Shown here piece after piece: positions 30,979 through 42,820 of a stretch of DNA of 64,000 nt. The stretch comes from Branchiostoma floridae (Eukaryota; Chordata; Leptocardii; Amphioxiformes; Branchiostomatidae). The position numbers were made by a program, and so were the translations under genes. The stretch covers positions 24,194,188 through 24,258,187 of the forward strand of contig NC_049986.1 in the NCBI RefSeq assembly GCF_000003815.2, read 5' to 3'. Below the pieces are notes generated by a model. It was not told the origin of the DNA, did not search any database, and worked only from the letters and a program-made list of their open reading frames with translations. Within the stretch, counting starts at the first letter, position 1. Every line of letters starts with the position of its first letter.

Positions 30979-33975
30979 CCTCTTTTTGTCATGAAATGTA
31001 ATCTCCTTAATACGTGCATAAAGACTCATGACTACAATGGAATGTACTTCGCACTAATAAGATATCATACATATGAACGATGTTACCATGTTACGTATGT
31101 CCAAAAAGGAGGAACAAGCGCCTGAACTGAGCATTTAGGTATATCATTGGTTTCTTTGCTTGTTACTCCTTGTGCATAAACAAAGAAAGATTCTCTCTCT
31201 TTTTTGCCAGATGATCATCGTGTCAAGCTCAAAATTGAGACTTTAGACGCTGAACTGAACACATCGGCTGGAAACAAGGCAAAACAGTTTGACCTGTGCT
31301 CACAGATAGGTGATCTTTACAGGACAGAACTACATGACTTAGAGTCAGCTCTACAGTACTACCAAAACATGTTAGAGTGTTCTAAGTCGCTGGAAGGGGA
31401 CGCAAAAGAAGCCAAAGCCAACAACAGACTCGGTTTGACGTATGACATTCTGGGTGTCAAAGAGGAAGCCATTCGTTGCCATGAGAGAGCTCTGGAAATC
31501 TACAAAACCAAAGCAAATAAAGAGCTAGAAATGTGCGCAGCTTACAAAAATCTGGCATCATCGTTAGCACTGTTCGATCAGGTGCCGGGTGCAAAAACTA
31601 ATTATGAATCAGCCTTGGCTGTTGCCACGGAAACTGGAAATAAGGCCGAACAGGTGGATATCTACTGTAGGGTTGGCGATTTGCACAGGAATAAGCTAGA
31701 CGAGCCGCAGGTCTCTCACAAGTACTACACAAAGATGTTGGCACTAGCCAGGGAGCTCGGGTGGACGCACGTGGAGGGAGAGGCGTACGGGAGACTGGGG
31801 TACGCCTGTAGCGATATGGAGGATAGTGTGGGGGCTCTAGAGTGGCATCTGAAGAACCTTAAGGTACAACAAGATGAAGGAGACAAGAAAGAAGAGGTAA
31901 CGGCACACATGGATGTTGGTAATGCATACATCTTCCTGGACAGAACGCACCTGGCAATGCCCCATTTCAACACAGCCTTACAAATGGCACAGCAGACGGG
32001 GAATCTACATAAACAGCTGGATGCGTGTATCTGCTTAGGTGAGATGCACAGGAATCAACTTGACTCCCCACGTACAGCCATCCAGTACTATGAACAGTAC
32101 CTTGCTTTAGCCAGGCAGTTGGGGGATAGGCGTGCGGAAGGGACGGCGTACAACAGACTGGGGCTGGTCCACCACAGTCTCTGGGATCTGGCAGCAGCTC
32201 TGGGGTGGTACCAGAAATCCCTGCAGATGCGAGAGGAGGACGGTGACATAAGCGCGCAGATGTCACAACATATGAATGTTGGCCATGCGTACACGTCAAT
32301 GGATAAACCGGAACAGGCGAAATTCCACTTTGACAAGGCCTTACAGTTAGCACAGCAGATAGAAGACCAACCGGGACAGATGCAGGTTTACCTCTGTCTG
32401 GGTGACATACAAAGTGAACAACTCCACTCTCCACGTACAGCCATCCAGTATTATGAACAGCATCTCACACTAGCCAATCAATTGGAGGACAGGGTTGAGG
32501 AGGGACTGGCTTACAACAGACTCGGACAGGTCCATTATGAGATGGGGGAGTATGAGGCAGCTCTGGAGTGGTACCAAAAGCAGTTGACGATGAGTCAAGA
32601 AAATGGAGACGAGACTGAACAGATAAATGCACAAGCGAATGTGGGGAATGCATACATGAACCTGAATAAAACAGACCAGGCAACATCCCACTTTAACACA
32701 GCCTTACAGTTAGCAGAGTGGACAGGTGACCAGTATGCACAGATGAGGGTTAGCTTCTACCTGGGTGACTTGTATAAGGACAAACTCCACTCCCCACGTA
32801 CAGCCATCCAGTATTATAAACAACAGCTTACACTAGCCAGGCAGTTGGGGGACAGAAATCAGGAAGGGGTGGCTTACAACAGACTGGGACTGTCCCATTC
32901 CGATATGGGGGAGCTTGAAGCAGCTTTGGAGTGGAACCAAAAAGCCCTGAAGACTTTCGAAGAAGTCGGTGACACAAAAGAGCAGATAGCGCAACACACA
33001 AATATGGGTGACGCGTACAGAAGACTGGGTAAACTGGACCAGGCAACATCCCACTTCAGCACAGCCTTACAGATGGCACAGCAGACAGGGGATCTACATG
33101 GACAGATGGGGCTTTACTTACGTCTGGGTGAGATACAAAGGGAACAACTTCACTCTCCACGTACAGCCATCCAATATTTTGAACAGTACCACAGACTAGC
33201 AAGGCATTTGGGGGACAAGAATGAGGAGATTGTGGCTTACAACAAACTCGGTCAGGCACACTACGAGTTCGAGGAGTATGGGACCGCCCTTGACTGGTTT
33301 CACAAGCACCTTGCTCTAGCCACGCAGTTGGGGGACGTGCATCATCAAGGAGTGGCATATTGCGGACTAGGAGCGGCCTGCCACGGGATGGGGGAACTTC
33401 AGGCGGCTCTCGAATGGTTCCAAAAGTATTTCGAGATGAGTCAGGAAAGCGGAGAAAAGAAAGAAGAGCTGAAGGCACATTTGAACCTGGCTTCTTGCAA
33501 CCAGGCTCTGAACAAACCGGACCTGGCCAGATTTCATTATCAATCAGCCATGACCATCGCCATGGAGACAGGAGACAAACAGCAACTGGCGGAAATTAAC
33601 CTCAAACTGGGCGACTTACACAGGTTACAGCTACAGGAACCGCAGGTTTCACTCAAGTATTACACAGAGATGCTGGAACTAGCCAGGGACCTGGAGAGAA
33701 AGGACGCAGAACGGCAAGCTTACAACAAGCTTGGGCTCGCTTGTAACGGGATGCAAGATCACGAGGCAGCTGTGGAGTGGCATCAGAAGAACCTTGCGAT
33801 GAGTGAAGAGAATGAAGACAAGATAACTGCTCATGAAAACATCGCCCAGTCTTACCAGGCCATGGGCAAACCGGACCTGGCAAGACCCCACGTGCAAGCC
33901 GCGGTCACCCTGACCATGGCTACAGGCAATCGGCCAGCTGTGAGCACCCCCTCCAATATGTGCAACTTAGTATAG
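30040..33975 (+). CDS. TPR-repeat protein (TTC28/GPSM-like array), 982 residues
   Basis: Three exons: 30040-30094 (MEANETAVLSQAGASAAP), 30524-30652 and 31211-33975; phases join (1/1) and the total is 982 residues. The first about 61 residues are acidic and low in complexity. The rest is a long array of about 40-residue tetratricopeptide units, with recurring blocks such as LHSPRTAIQYYEQYL, LARQLGDRREG-like, AYNRLGL, AALEWYQK and TALQMAQQTGDLHGQM. The alternation recalls LGN/GPSM2- and TTC28-type TPRs. There is no signal peptide or membrane segment, so it is probably a cytosolic scaffold. Adjacent repeats are near-identical, a sign of recent internal duplication. Partner and pathway unknown. 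The start is chosen because the ATG exon splices in frame into exon 2. Confidence 0.85.
30208..30440. repeat. Dispersed repeat in TPR gene intron 1
   Basis: AATGTAAGCTCATCTGTGAC, CCTTTGACCCTTTGCTGACG and GATCGAAAGCTTGTTGGTAA recur in order at 41490-41730 in an intron of the second C1q gene. Confidence 0.75.
30660..30705. repeat. GT microsatellite
   Basis: (GT)n tract in intron 2 of the TPR gene. Confidence 0.95.
30900..31003. repeat. CAT/ATG inverted trinucleotide tract between direct repeats
   Basis: (CAT)n switches to (GATGAT)n at about 30945, so it can fold on itself. CTCTTTTTGTCATGAAATGT flanks it on both sides (from about 30905 and 30980). Confidence 0.9.
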
Positions 33976-34178
33976 TCCAACAGTAATTGAGTTCGGTGTG
34001 CTCTCTAAGAAAGGAAGCTTGAAGTAATACGGCCTCTTTACTGCAGGACACATGGAGTATGTCCATGGTCTCTATAATGTATACCTCTAACACAGGAGTC
34101 TGCACAGAAATACCAGGTACTGCTATGTTGAAAGATTCTTTAAACAATATCCGTGTGTGTGCTTGTGGTGTGTGTGTG

Positions 34179-34221
<43 letters not shown>

Positions 34222-34242
34222 ATGTGTGTGTGTGTGTGTGTG

Positions 34243-34277
<35 letters not shown>

Positions 34278-34290
34278 ATGTGTGTGTGTG

Positions 34291-34351
<61 letters not shown>

Positions 34352-34920
34352 ACATGAGTGTGTGTGTGTGTGTGTGTTTGTAGGTATTAGTAAGCTTACA
34401 CTTATAACGTTTTGTGAAATAAAACCATATTGAAGAATTCAATTGGAATTCAATGATGTTCATATTCGAAATGATCAATTCAAAGGCAAGACTACGCTTG
34501 ACTTGGTGCCAATCGATATTTGTATGACGCGAATGATTTGTTTTATCTTTGTACATGTCACAGAGTTAAATATCATGTTTACAATGTATTTTGATTTTGA
34601 TAATCACATGTATATTAAGCGAAGGTAGCCAAGGAAGCTTATGTTGTTATTGTTGAATAGCTGTTTTAACACTTTTGAAAATGCAATCGTGATTTTTGCA
34701 TATTGATGTTGATACTTTTGTCTAAATTACAAGATCGCCTCGAAACATTAATGTTGCCGAATTCAATTCTTTTCCTATAAAAGAGTTTGATTATGTATGT
34801 ATGTAGCACTTTAGGAAATTATGAGAAAATGTTTGCTTGTGACATAAAAAAAGCTGCATAGCCTACTTACTTTGTCGCTTTTTTCTTGCCTTTACCATAG
34901 TATAGCCGGTGGAATCTGTA
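33976..34920. repeat. 3' flank of TPR gene with long TG microsatellite
   Basis: A TG tract with scattered CA interruptions runs from about 34152 to 34378. The ORFs on both strands here are simple-repeat artefacts. AATAAA at about 34418 may be the polyadenylation signal of the TPR gene. Confidence 0.85.
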
Positions 34921-34923
34921 GTA

Positions 34924-36381
34924 CATCCTGTACCCGCATGGTGGCGCTTTGACAACTGTCCTGTTAGTGTGTTCCGATGAGAGAGATATCGTCGGAAGCT
35001 GCTGTACAAACTGTGTCCGCACGGTGACGCTGTTACCCCTATCCTATATAATTAGTCTATAAGAAACCCGAGATATCGGCAGGATGCGCAGTACTTACTA
35101 TGATACTTAGTAGTTGCATGGTAACGCTATCATATTACTGGCCACTAGTATAGGTTTGATTAACAATTAACTGTGCCCTCTTGACATGCAATATTTTCAA
35201 TAAATTCCAAATACGTTGTACTGTAGAGTAGGTATACCGCTTAATCATCCTGTGCACGCATGCTGGCGCTTTGACAACTGCCCTCGGAAGCTGCTGTACA
35301 AACTGTGTCCGCACAGTGACGCTGTTACCACTATCCTATATAAGGCCATGTTGATTTGATTATATGGATGACATCCGCGCTCGCACCAATTTTCGGCCAT
35401 TTCCAAAAAAAAAAAAAAGTTTTCGACCACACAATAAATTGTGCAAAGCAGCTGTAAAATGAGCACAAATATTCCGTAGATTGAAAAAAAAGTATCAGAA
35501 AGCAGATAACTAATGCCATAGAATGCCAAAATGAATCTAAAGTCAAAGAATAAGATGTGAAAGGACAGAAAGAAAAAAAATCTATTGTTGGTTGGGGGAG
35601 GTACCAGGACAGAAAATTCAGGTCCAGAGTATCATTTCCGTGTCCGGACATGAACCTAGACCTGATTGTCTGTGGAAACTTGAGAACTGGCAATACTCAA
35701 AACAATGGTAATTGGTCAATTTTGCTACAAAGGAATCTGTTTGGTGGATTATTGGACTCCCACTGCATTTTAAAATCCCATCTCCATGTAATAAAGGCTA
35801 ACTGTCTCTGTACCTTTGACTGTAGAAACTTGGTGCAATTGACTATAAACTCTACTTGACTTCGCTCTTGTTGTCTTCTTGGCCCCCCGGTTAGACCCCA
35901 AATGGCTGGCGACATAGTGTGTCCATTTTGTAATTGGCTAAACCTGTTCCTCTGTTTTTTTTTTTCAGGTCTGTTTTTTTCGGATTGATCCAAGAAGAAC
36001 AAAATGTTTTGCACCCGTATAATGTACTGGTCCCTACACCTAAATGTTGGTATACCATACTATGTGTGTTCAGTCCTATGTTCAACCTTCCTTGCCACTT
36101 TGATTTCATACTGAATGCAACTTTTTTTTTGGGCCAAACTTTTTTTTTATTCGCTCGCTCGCATCAATTTTGGAGTTCCCGGAGATTAGTCTATAAGAAA
36201 CCCGAGATATCGGCAGGATGCGCAGTACTTACTATACTTAGTAGTTGCATGGTAACGCTATCATATTACTGGCCACTAGTTCAGTTTTGACTATCTATTA
36301 ACTGTGCCGCCTCTTGACATGCAATATCTTCAATAAATTCCAAATACGTTGTACTGTAGAGTAGGTATACCGCTTAATCAT
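34924..36381. repeat. Tandem duplication, second copy split by an 842-bp insertion
   Basis: The unit 34924-35248 recurs as 35246-35342 plus 36185-36381 (for example ATTAGTCTATAAGAAACCCG at 35051 and 36185). The segment 35343-36184 is absent from the first copy. Its two ends both contain a CGCTCGCA-C/T-CAATTTT motif, and a copy of the 28094 dispersed repeat lies inside. Confidence 0.8.
35600..35895 (+). repeat. Dispersed repeat, copy 2
   Basis: Matches 28240-28530 in order (CTGTGGAAACTTG, GCTACAAAGGAATCTGTTTG, TTTGACTGTAGAAAC, CTTCGCTCTTGTTGTC). It is nested in the 35343-36184 insertion. Confidence 0.75.
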
Positions 36382-36522
36382 AACGTTCATAAATGTAAAA
36401 TGTGATACGTTCTGCGGCACTGATTCGATCTGTCATTTCGTTACCATTATAAGGATAACACTTTGTATTAAATACTGTGTCAAAAAGACGACAATGAATC
36501 GGAAAACATACCACGTGCACTT

Positions 36523-36528
36523 TTTATT
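36523..36528 (-). terminator. Probable polyadenylation signal of C1q gene 1
   Basis: AATAAA on the - strand, about 690 bp past the stop. The surrounding sequence (GACAATGAATCGGAAA, AATTGGTTCC) is matched at the same relative place after C1q gene 2, which supports a conserved 3' end. Confidence 0.6.
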
Positions 36529-36769
36529 TCTTGCTCATACTAAATAGATATAAATTGGTTCCATCATTCATAGGGCGATAACAAAATCCGGATATTTTTC
36601 CTAATTCTGTCGCTGTTATAGTTAGGTTGATGGGAAATGTACCACTTGTCGTCACTGTTGGACCACTTCATCATCATCATCATCATCATCATCATCGGTC
36701 GACGTGATCACACATGTTCGCACATGTTTGGACCACTTAAATGAGACGTCCAGGGGTTATAGCCACTAT

Positions 36770-37212
36770 CATACCCAGTTAATGAGAATGTGAGGCACCG
36801 GGTGTCATTACCGTTATGTACAGGGATCCGGAGGTTATCGTTACCTCCATGTTTGAATAGAAATTCAGTCTGAAGTTGCAGTTACGCAGGAATCCGGAGA
36901 ATGTGATGTACCGGGTGTCGTCACTGCTATGCTTGGTTGATGAAGAATCCGGAAATGTGAATTACCGGTTACCTTTACGTCTATTCTTGGTTCATGAGAA
37001 ATCCGGAAAACGAGAGGTACCGGTTGTCAATCCCGCTATGGGGTGATGAAACGTGACATTTTAGCTGTCGTTACGGTTACGGTTGATGAGGAATCCGGTC
37101 ATGTGAAGTACCGGCTGTCGTTTCCGTTATGCTGGGTTGATGAGGAATCCGGAAAACGTGAGGTACCGGTTAGGCTGGGTTGATGAGGAATCCGGAAAAC
37201 GTGAGGTACCGG
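36770..37212 (-). repeat. Tandem array of the C1q gene 1 terminal segment
   Basis: On the - strand the end of the coding region (encoding NRYLTFSGFLINPA and TAA) is followed by two near-exact copies (unit about 41 bp), then by five to six diverged copies with a CCGGTAC...CCGGATTCCTC core up to about 36770. The array lies between the stop codon and the polyadenylation signal. Confidence 0.9.
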
Positions 37213-39056
37213 TTAAGCTGGGTTGATGAGGAATCCGGAAAACGTGAGGTACCGGTTGTCGTTACTAAGCAGCGTGTACTCGCCCATCTGCAGCTCCACC
37301 CACACCTGGTCGCCGGTCTCCAGCTGCAGGATGGCGCTGTTACTGCTGGACTGACGCTCGCCTGCAGAAACGTGGGAAAAGTAACTCTGGGTTATCAGGA
37401 AATAGAGAGTCGTTTTTTAACTTCTTCAAACTAACTCCTTCATGCTTAATGCTTGAGACAATTGAGCGTAATTTTTTCAATAGCTGGTAGTTCAATGCAG
37501 CTTCACTATGGCTGGAGTATCTAGCCAAGCACACTGGGTCACAACTACTCCTCTCGAGATGGCTAACTAACCTGGTCAAACTTTGGTCATTGTTGAAAAT
37601 GGCAAATCAACGCTTGTCCCCCAAACAAAAGCTACCGTTGTTAGTCTTCTGTTAGCCTAGAAAACAGTTGATGTCAGCTTTACAGATAAATGAATGAATG
37701 AAGACCTTTATTGTACATACATACCCACTGGGTTCAGTACAGGTCGCAATAAACGATACATGGAATATATGAATACATGAATATAAGACAAATGGATAAA
37801 TGGATACATGAATATAAGACAAACCTGGATACGACTCGTACATGGAGACCATGATTTCTCCATTCTTCTTCAGCTCGAGGCGGTACTGAACCTTCGTCAT
37901 GCCGGTGAACACGAAGTAGTACATCCCTCCCGCTCTAGTAACGAACTTTCCCGTTGCCATGTCGTAAGCCCCGCCCACGTTGCTAAGGACGTCATCATAC
38001 GTCACCACGGTGCCGGATGAGTTCGACGCCGTCAGGTCTGTGGTTCGCGCCACGGAAAACGCCACGAGGGTCGACTCAGGTGTGCCGACGCCAGGTGTGC
38101 CCTTCTCACCTACCGGTCCCCGCTCACCTGTGTCTCCCTTCTCACCTGTAGGTCCGGCAGGGCCCTGCACACCTGGAGCACCTGCCACGCCCATGTCACC
38201 TGGCGTGCCTTTGTGACCTGAAAATTGCAAAAAAATATATATAAACGTGTTTTAGGTTAAGCATCGACGGTTTTGTTTTATGCAGCCACGTTTGCTTGTA
38301 GGTTTGACCGTGTGGCTAAAACATTACGGTGCAGCATTTGCAACATGTGTACAACAGCGACGCCTAGCGGCAGTGCGAAGTAAACCAGTATTACCCTGAG
38401 GAAAGTGACAGACGGTCAGTGAAACTAAAAATCGTCGTTATTCATTCATTTATCAACTTTATGAAATTATTCAACGTGTTTTGTCCCGAAACGTTTTTAT
38501 TTATTTATTTATCTATTGAAAATGGACGAACACTTCTTGACTGTTGACAAATGCCTAGGTACCATCCGATTTCTACCGGGGCTCCTTACACTCGCTCCCT
38601 AAAGTATTTTTTTGTAAGGAGCCCCGGTAGAAATCGGATGATACCCAGGCTAATGCAGATACGGATACGAATGAGGAAAAGTACCAATTTAGGATACAGA
38701 CACATAAATTCAGATACAGATGCGATTACAAGTGTGAATACAAGTACAGATATGAATAATCCATACAGCTAGAAGCTTAAGGATACAAGGTAGGCATAGG
38801 TACAGCCAATCAAAAAGAGATCTATCCGCGTAAAAGTATGCGTAGAGATGCCGATACGAATATACGTACCTCTGGGGCCCATGTCTCCTTTCTCTCCGTC
38901 CGGCCCTGGTGCCGCCACCACGGTAATGTTCACATCACTGCGGAACTGTCTGGAGCAGGAGCCTTCTGACACAGTTACCTCGTGGGCAGAAGTTACCTGG
39001 ATCGTCATGGAACCCAGAAGGACAAGGGAGGCGAGCAAGAATCTTGCTTGGGCCAT
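37213..39056 (-). CDS. Secreted short-collagen C1q-domain protein 1
   Basis: Exons 39056-38870, 38217-37825 and 37361-37213, phase 1 at both junctions; 242 residues. Signal peptide 1 to about 24 (MAQARFLLASLVLLGSM), a single early Cys pair (SCSRQF), a conserved NIT glycosylation site, about 19 Gly-X-Y triplets at residues 51-107, and a C1q domain from about 112 (STLVAFSVART, TYDDVLSNVG, FVTRAGGMYYFVF, VWVELQMGEY) ending LTFSGFLINPA. C1q-domain proteins form trimers and serve as secreted recognition or matrix molecules; the ligand is unknown. It is a near-duplicate of the gene at 40951-42820, with exons 1 and 3 of identical length. Confidence 0.9.
38545..38655. mobile_element. Hairpin MITE in intron 1 of C1q gene 1
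   Basis: ATCCGATTTCTACCGGGGCT and CTTACA are followed, after a loop of about 25 bp, by their complement ending CCAGGCTA. It resembles the TAGCCTGG mini-hairpins at 28148 and 51007, but I see no clean target duplication. Confidence 0.7.
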
Positions 39057-39059
39057 CTT

Positions 39060-40020
39060 GAAGTGCTAGAACTGCGTAGGGAATATACAGGTGTGAAGAG
39101 GTCTTTGCACACCTTGAGAAGAAATGCAATCCGTAATCAGAAGCTCGCCACTTCTAAAGAAGACCACGGTCCTGTTACTATCGCATCTATGGTGCTTGTT
39201 TGTTGTCTTTCCTTCATCATTGTCTACCCAATGTACATATTTTCTTTACTGTATCTATTTCAACTCGTCTTTTATCTTCATATTTGTTCAACGACGTGGT
39301 TCACATTAGGCATTTAGAGATGTTGCAAAAATGTTCAATCCAGATCATGAATGTCGGCTTTGTCCAATCTTCATACCACATATCTAAACGATACTGCCAC
39401 GGAGGGTGTATTAACCAACCATTGCCTCGTCTGATGTTGCGCCACACGACGAAACGTTACGGGGGTACTGCTGTGCTTTCTTTACAGTAGCGCTTACACA
39501 CAGGTTGTGTTGTTATAGAAAATGATACAGTATGAAAATAAACAGCAAAATGACCGCCTCCTCTTACCTACATGTACCGGCATGATTCTGTTCCCTTACA
39601 ATTACACAAGGAAGGACTGTTGTTTGTTCAGGGGCACAAGCAACTCATGGGGAGAATATGAACAGGCGTTCGGTGTTTCCAGCCATCAGTACATTTACGA
39701 CAGCCAGAAGAAAATACTAAAAAATGTCTCAAACTCCAGTCTAGGGGACTTCTATTGCTAAAATCTCTGTAAAGTTACCACATCTGCAAATCGGACCTCT
39801 TAGGTCTTTACTAGACTAAGTGTGATGTCTACTGATTGTCGTGTGCCACTGTGAGAAATATGAGCTATTGTATAATACAACTTTGGTTTGTATTATAACG
39901 TTCATACATGCAAAACCTGATAAATCCTACCATACTAACTGACCAGAATTGCCATTTCGTTAAAGAATTATTGAATGAACTAACCAGTTTAAGAAGACAA
40001 TAATGAGTCGGAAATCAGAA
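39060..40020. other. 5' flank of C1q gene 1, with relic of a divergent partner's promoter
   Basis: 39060-39310 resembles the 5' flank of C1q gene 2 (42830-43110). Further out, 39510-39640 (TAGAAAATGATACAGTA, GAAAATAAACAGC, CCTCCTCTT, AGGACTGTTGTTT) resembles the flank just upstream of C1q gene 3 (43378-43510). No coding exon follows here. Confidence 0.55.
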
Positions 40021-40026
40021 ACCGTT

Positions 40027-40032
40027 TTTATT
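40027..40032 (-). terminator. Probable polyadenylation signal of C1q gene 2
   Basis: AATAAA on the - strand, about 920 bp past the stop, in a context matching the gene 1 signal. Confidence 0.55.
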
Positions 40033-40329
40033 CCTACCGTATAAATACAACATAGACACAAACTGGTTCCAACGTTTTCAGGACGAAATAATGACATCAA
40101 AGGTGATGACAGTCTTAAATGTTAGAGAGTAGAATACTAATCAAAATCTCAGTTGAATATCAAAATGAAACGCACCAAGATACAAAAGACTATGACTCCG
40201 TGCATTTAAAACTGGCTGTGTTCCGACCTTCCTGGTATATATACTTTTGACTTTGTGATGTACAAACCCTGTAAATTCCCATCTATTTCTTTTTCACAAA
40301 GATACAAGTAAATCTTCGTGTTCCTTCAT

Positions 40330-40950
40330 AACCTCGAGTTTCCAATTGGCTGATGAGGAATCCGGAAAACGCGCTGTACCGGTTACTATTCCAGTTAGAT
40401 ATCGCTAATGAGAAATCCGGATTGATGTACCGTTTGCTGTTCCAGTTAGATATCGCTGATGAGAAATCCGGATTGATGTACCGTTTGCTGTTCCAGTTAG
40501 ATATCGCTGATGAGAAATAATCCGGATTGATGTACCGTTTGTTCTTCCAGTTAGAGTTGGCTAATAAGAAATCCGGAAAACGTATTGTACCGGTTGCTGT
40601 TCCATTTAGAGTTGGTTGGTGAGAAACCCGGAACACGTGTTGTATCGGTTGATATTCCAGATAAAGTTTCTAGTTAGAGTTGGCTGATTAGAAATCCAGA
40701 ATGATGTACCAGATGTGTTCCAGTTAGAGTTGGCTGATGAGGAATCCAGAAAACGTGCTTCACCGCTTGCTGTTCCAGTTAGATTTGGCTAATAAGAAAT
40801 CCGGAAACGTGTTGTACCGTTTGTTGTTCTATTTAGAGTTGGTTGGTGAGAAACCCGGAACACGTGTTGTATCGGTTGATATTCCAGATAAAGTTTCTAG
40901 TTAGAGTTGGCTGATTAGAAATCCAGAATGATGTACCAGATGTGTTCCAG
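40330..40950 (-). repeat. Tandem array of the C1q gene 2 terminal segment
   Basis: About ten units of 50-65 bp with a TCCGGATT-TCTCATnAGC core that copies the last coding bases (FSGFLISQL and TAA). A block of about 135 bp (two to three units) is itself duplicated: 40610-40745 and 40835-40970. Lies in the probable 3' UTR. Confidence 0.9.
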
Positions 40951-42820
40951 TTAGAGTTGGCTGATGAGGAATCCGGAAAACGTGTTGAACCGGTTGCCAT
41001 TATTGGACAGACTGTACCGACCGGGGAACAGCTCCACCCACACCCGGTCCCCTCTGCGCAGCTGCAGGATGGCGCTGATACTACTGGACATGTTCTCGCC
41101 TGGAAAGACATGTAACAGGGAGGAGGATGAGCGGAGTGGTTCATTACAAGATAAGCGGTAAACAAAGTCTGGTCATGATCATGTCTCCTTCAGTCGATGT
41201 GAATGCTAAAGATGAAAGAAAGAAAGAGAGAAAGATATAAAGAAAGAATTTTTTTAGAAAGAAACAATAAGAAATGAACGGATGAGCGTTATATACATGT
41301 GCAAGTGGCGTGCTGACAAGTGTACAGAGCAACGTTATACGAGCAATGAGATCGTTGGGATAGAACTGAGGTCCTTTGACTCCTGTGCTCCATTATTCGT
41401 TATAACTGAACCCGTGGCCCATAAAAATCGATTAAGCTTCAACTCTAGGGTTGAATAAATGCATAGATAAACAAAACAACAAAACCAACCTTCTTAAATG
41501 TAAGTTCATCTGTGACAGTATTCAACATTCAACATTGTGTTACAATTTTAAGACCCTATGTCAGGTACACTAACTAACGCGCTTACCAACAGCTGAGACG
41601 GGGGCCGATACCGACTGTCAAGCGCCTTTGACCCTTTGCTGACGTCACAAGGCTCTGGGTCATTTCAACTAAATAAGGATTAGAGGGCTGATCGAAAGCT
41701 TGTTGGTAAGCGCTTTATTTTTTGTATGTATATAGTCTTAAAATTGTAACATAAAACCGACCTTCATTGTCGTATGTGTACTTTTCGCGCGTCGAGACCA
41801 TGGTGTCCCCGTTCTTCTTCAGATGCATGAGGTACTCCTGCCTCGTCATGGCGGTGAAGGTGAAGAAATACACCCCGCTCACTTTGGTGACGAACTTCCC
41901 CGTTGCCATGTCGTAAGCCTCGCCCACGTTGCTAAGCACGTCATCATACGTCACCACCGTGGCTGACCAGGACGTCTGCAGGTCCGTGGTTCTCGCCACG
42001 GAAAACGCCACGAGAGTTGGTTCAGGCCGGCTGACGCCAGGTGAGCCCGTCTCACCTGCCGGTCCCCGCTCACCTGTGCCTCCCTTCTCACCTATAGGTC
42101 CGGCAGGTCCCTGCTCTCCTGGATCACCTGTCACGCCCCTGTTACCTGGAACACCTTTGTGACCTGAAAATCCCAAAAGTATATGTACGTGTTGGGATGA
42201 TAGCTTCATTGCTGCCGACGCTTCGGTGATACCCGTTTTGCGGATACAGACACAAACACAAAAGCAGAAAGATATTCCAGTTTAGATACAGCCTAAAGAC
42301 TCATACTCATTCACAAATGCAGCGGGGATAACCCCTTCTCCCTCCACACACTCAAATACACATAAACAAACCTGCTAAAAAACCGCTCATATTGAACCCA
42401 TAGATAAAAAAAGCTGCTACAGACATATATAATAGAAATAATGCAAACTGGTTTTAGCGACAAAAGTGCAATTCTCATTCTAAAGAAACTACCATTAAGT
42501 GGAACACCAAATCAGTTTGTGTCCTCATTAATGTTCTTGTACCGCATCCTTTTCAGCATGTTAGAAACGGTCAGAGACAAAGATATAGATGAAGGCACAG
42601 ATGCAGGCTGAGCACAAAGACAAGTACTCATACCTCTCGGACCCATGTCCCCTTTCTGGCCGTCCTGCCCTGGCCCTGCCACCACGGTAATGTTCACATC
42701 ACTGCTGAACTGTCTGGAGCAGGAGCCTTCTGACGCCGCTAACTCATGGGCAGAAGTTACCTGGATCGTTGTGGATACCAGAAGAACAAGGGACGCGAAA
42801 AAGAATCCTGCTTGGGCCAT
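40951..42820 (-). CDS. Secreted short-collagen C1q-domain protein 2
   Basis: Exons 42820-42634, 42163-41762 and 41099-40951; 245 residues. Signal peptide MAQAGFFFASLVLLVSTTIQ, SCSRQF Cys pair, NIT site, Gly-X-Y stretch starting GPGQDGQKGDMGPRG and running to about residue 107, then C1q domain (TLVAFSVART, TYDDVLSNVGEAYD, VYFFTFTAM, RVWVELFPGRYSL) ending FSGFLISQL. The intron positions and phases are the same as in gene 1. An upstream in-frame Met exists, but MAQAG matches the paralogue and starts a proper signal peptide. Confidence 0.9.
41490..41730. repeat. Dispersed repeat in C1q gene 2 intron 2
   Basis: Second copy of the repeat at 30208-30440 (CCTTTGACCCTTTGCTGACG, GATCGAAAGCTTGTTGGTAA). 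Confidence 0.75.

Noticed and set aside
30736-31125. 129-codon ORF with poly-His and poly-Asp
   Set aside because: Its core is the CAT/ATG trinucleotide tract in an intron of the TPR gene, and no splice site supports it.
31725-33897. Many - strand ORFs of 60-155 codons across the TPR exon
   Set aside because: Periodic antisense shadows of the TPR repeats. They recur because the repeats recur.
34123-34556. Long His/Thr and Cys/Val ORFs on both strands
   Set aside because: They are translations of a TG/CA microsatellite.
36668-36695. CRISPR-like regular repeats
   Set aside because: This is a CAT trinucleotide run. The window shows eukaryotic introns and no CRISPR spacer-repeat pattern.
37982-38216. 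Pro-rich + strand ORFs opposite the collagen exons (also 41929-42162)
   Set aside because: Antisense of Gly-X-Y codons gives Pro-rich frames; the - strand frame has the signal peptide and C1q domain.
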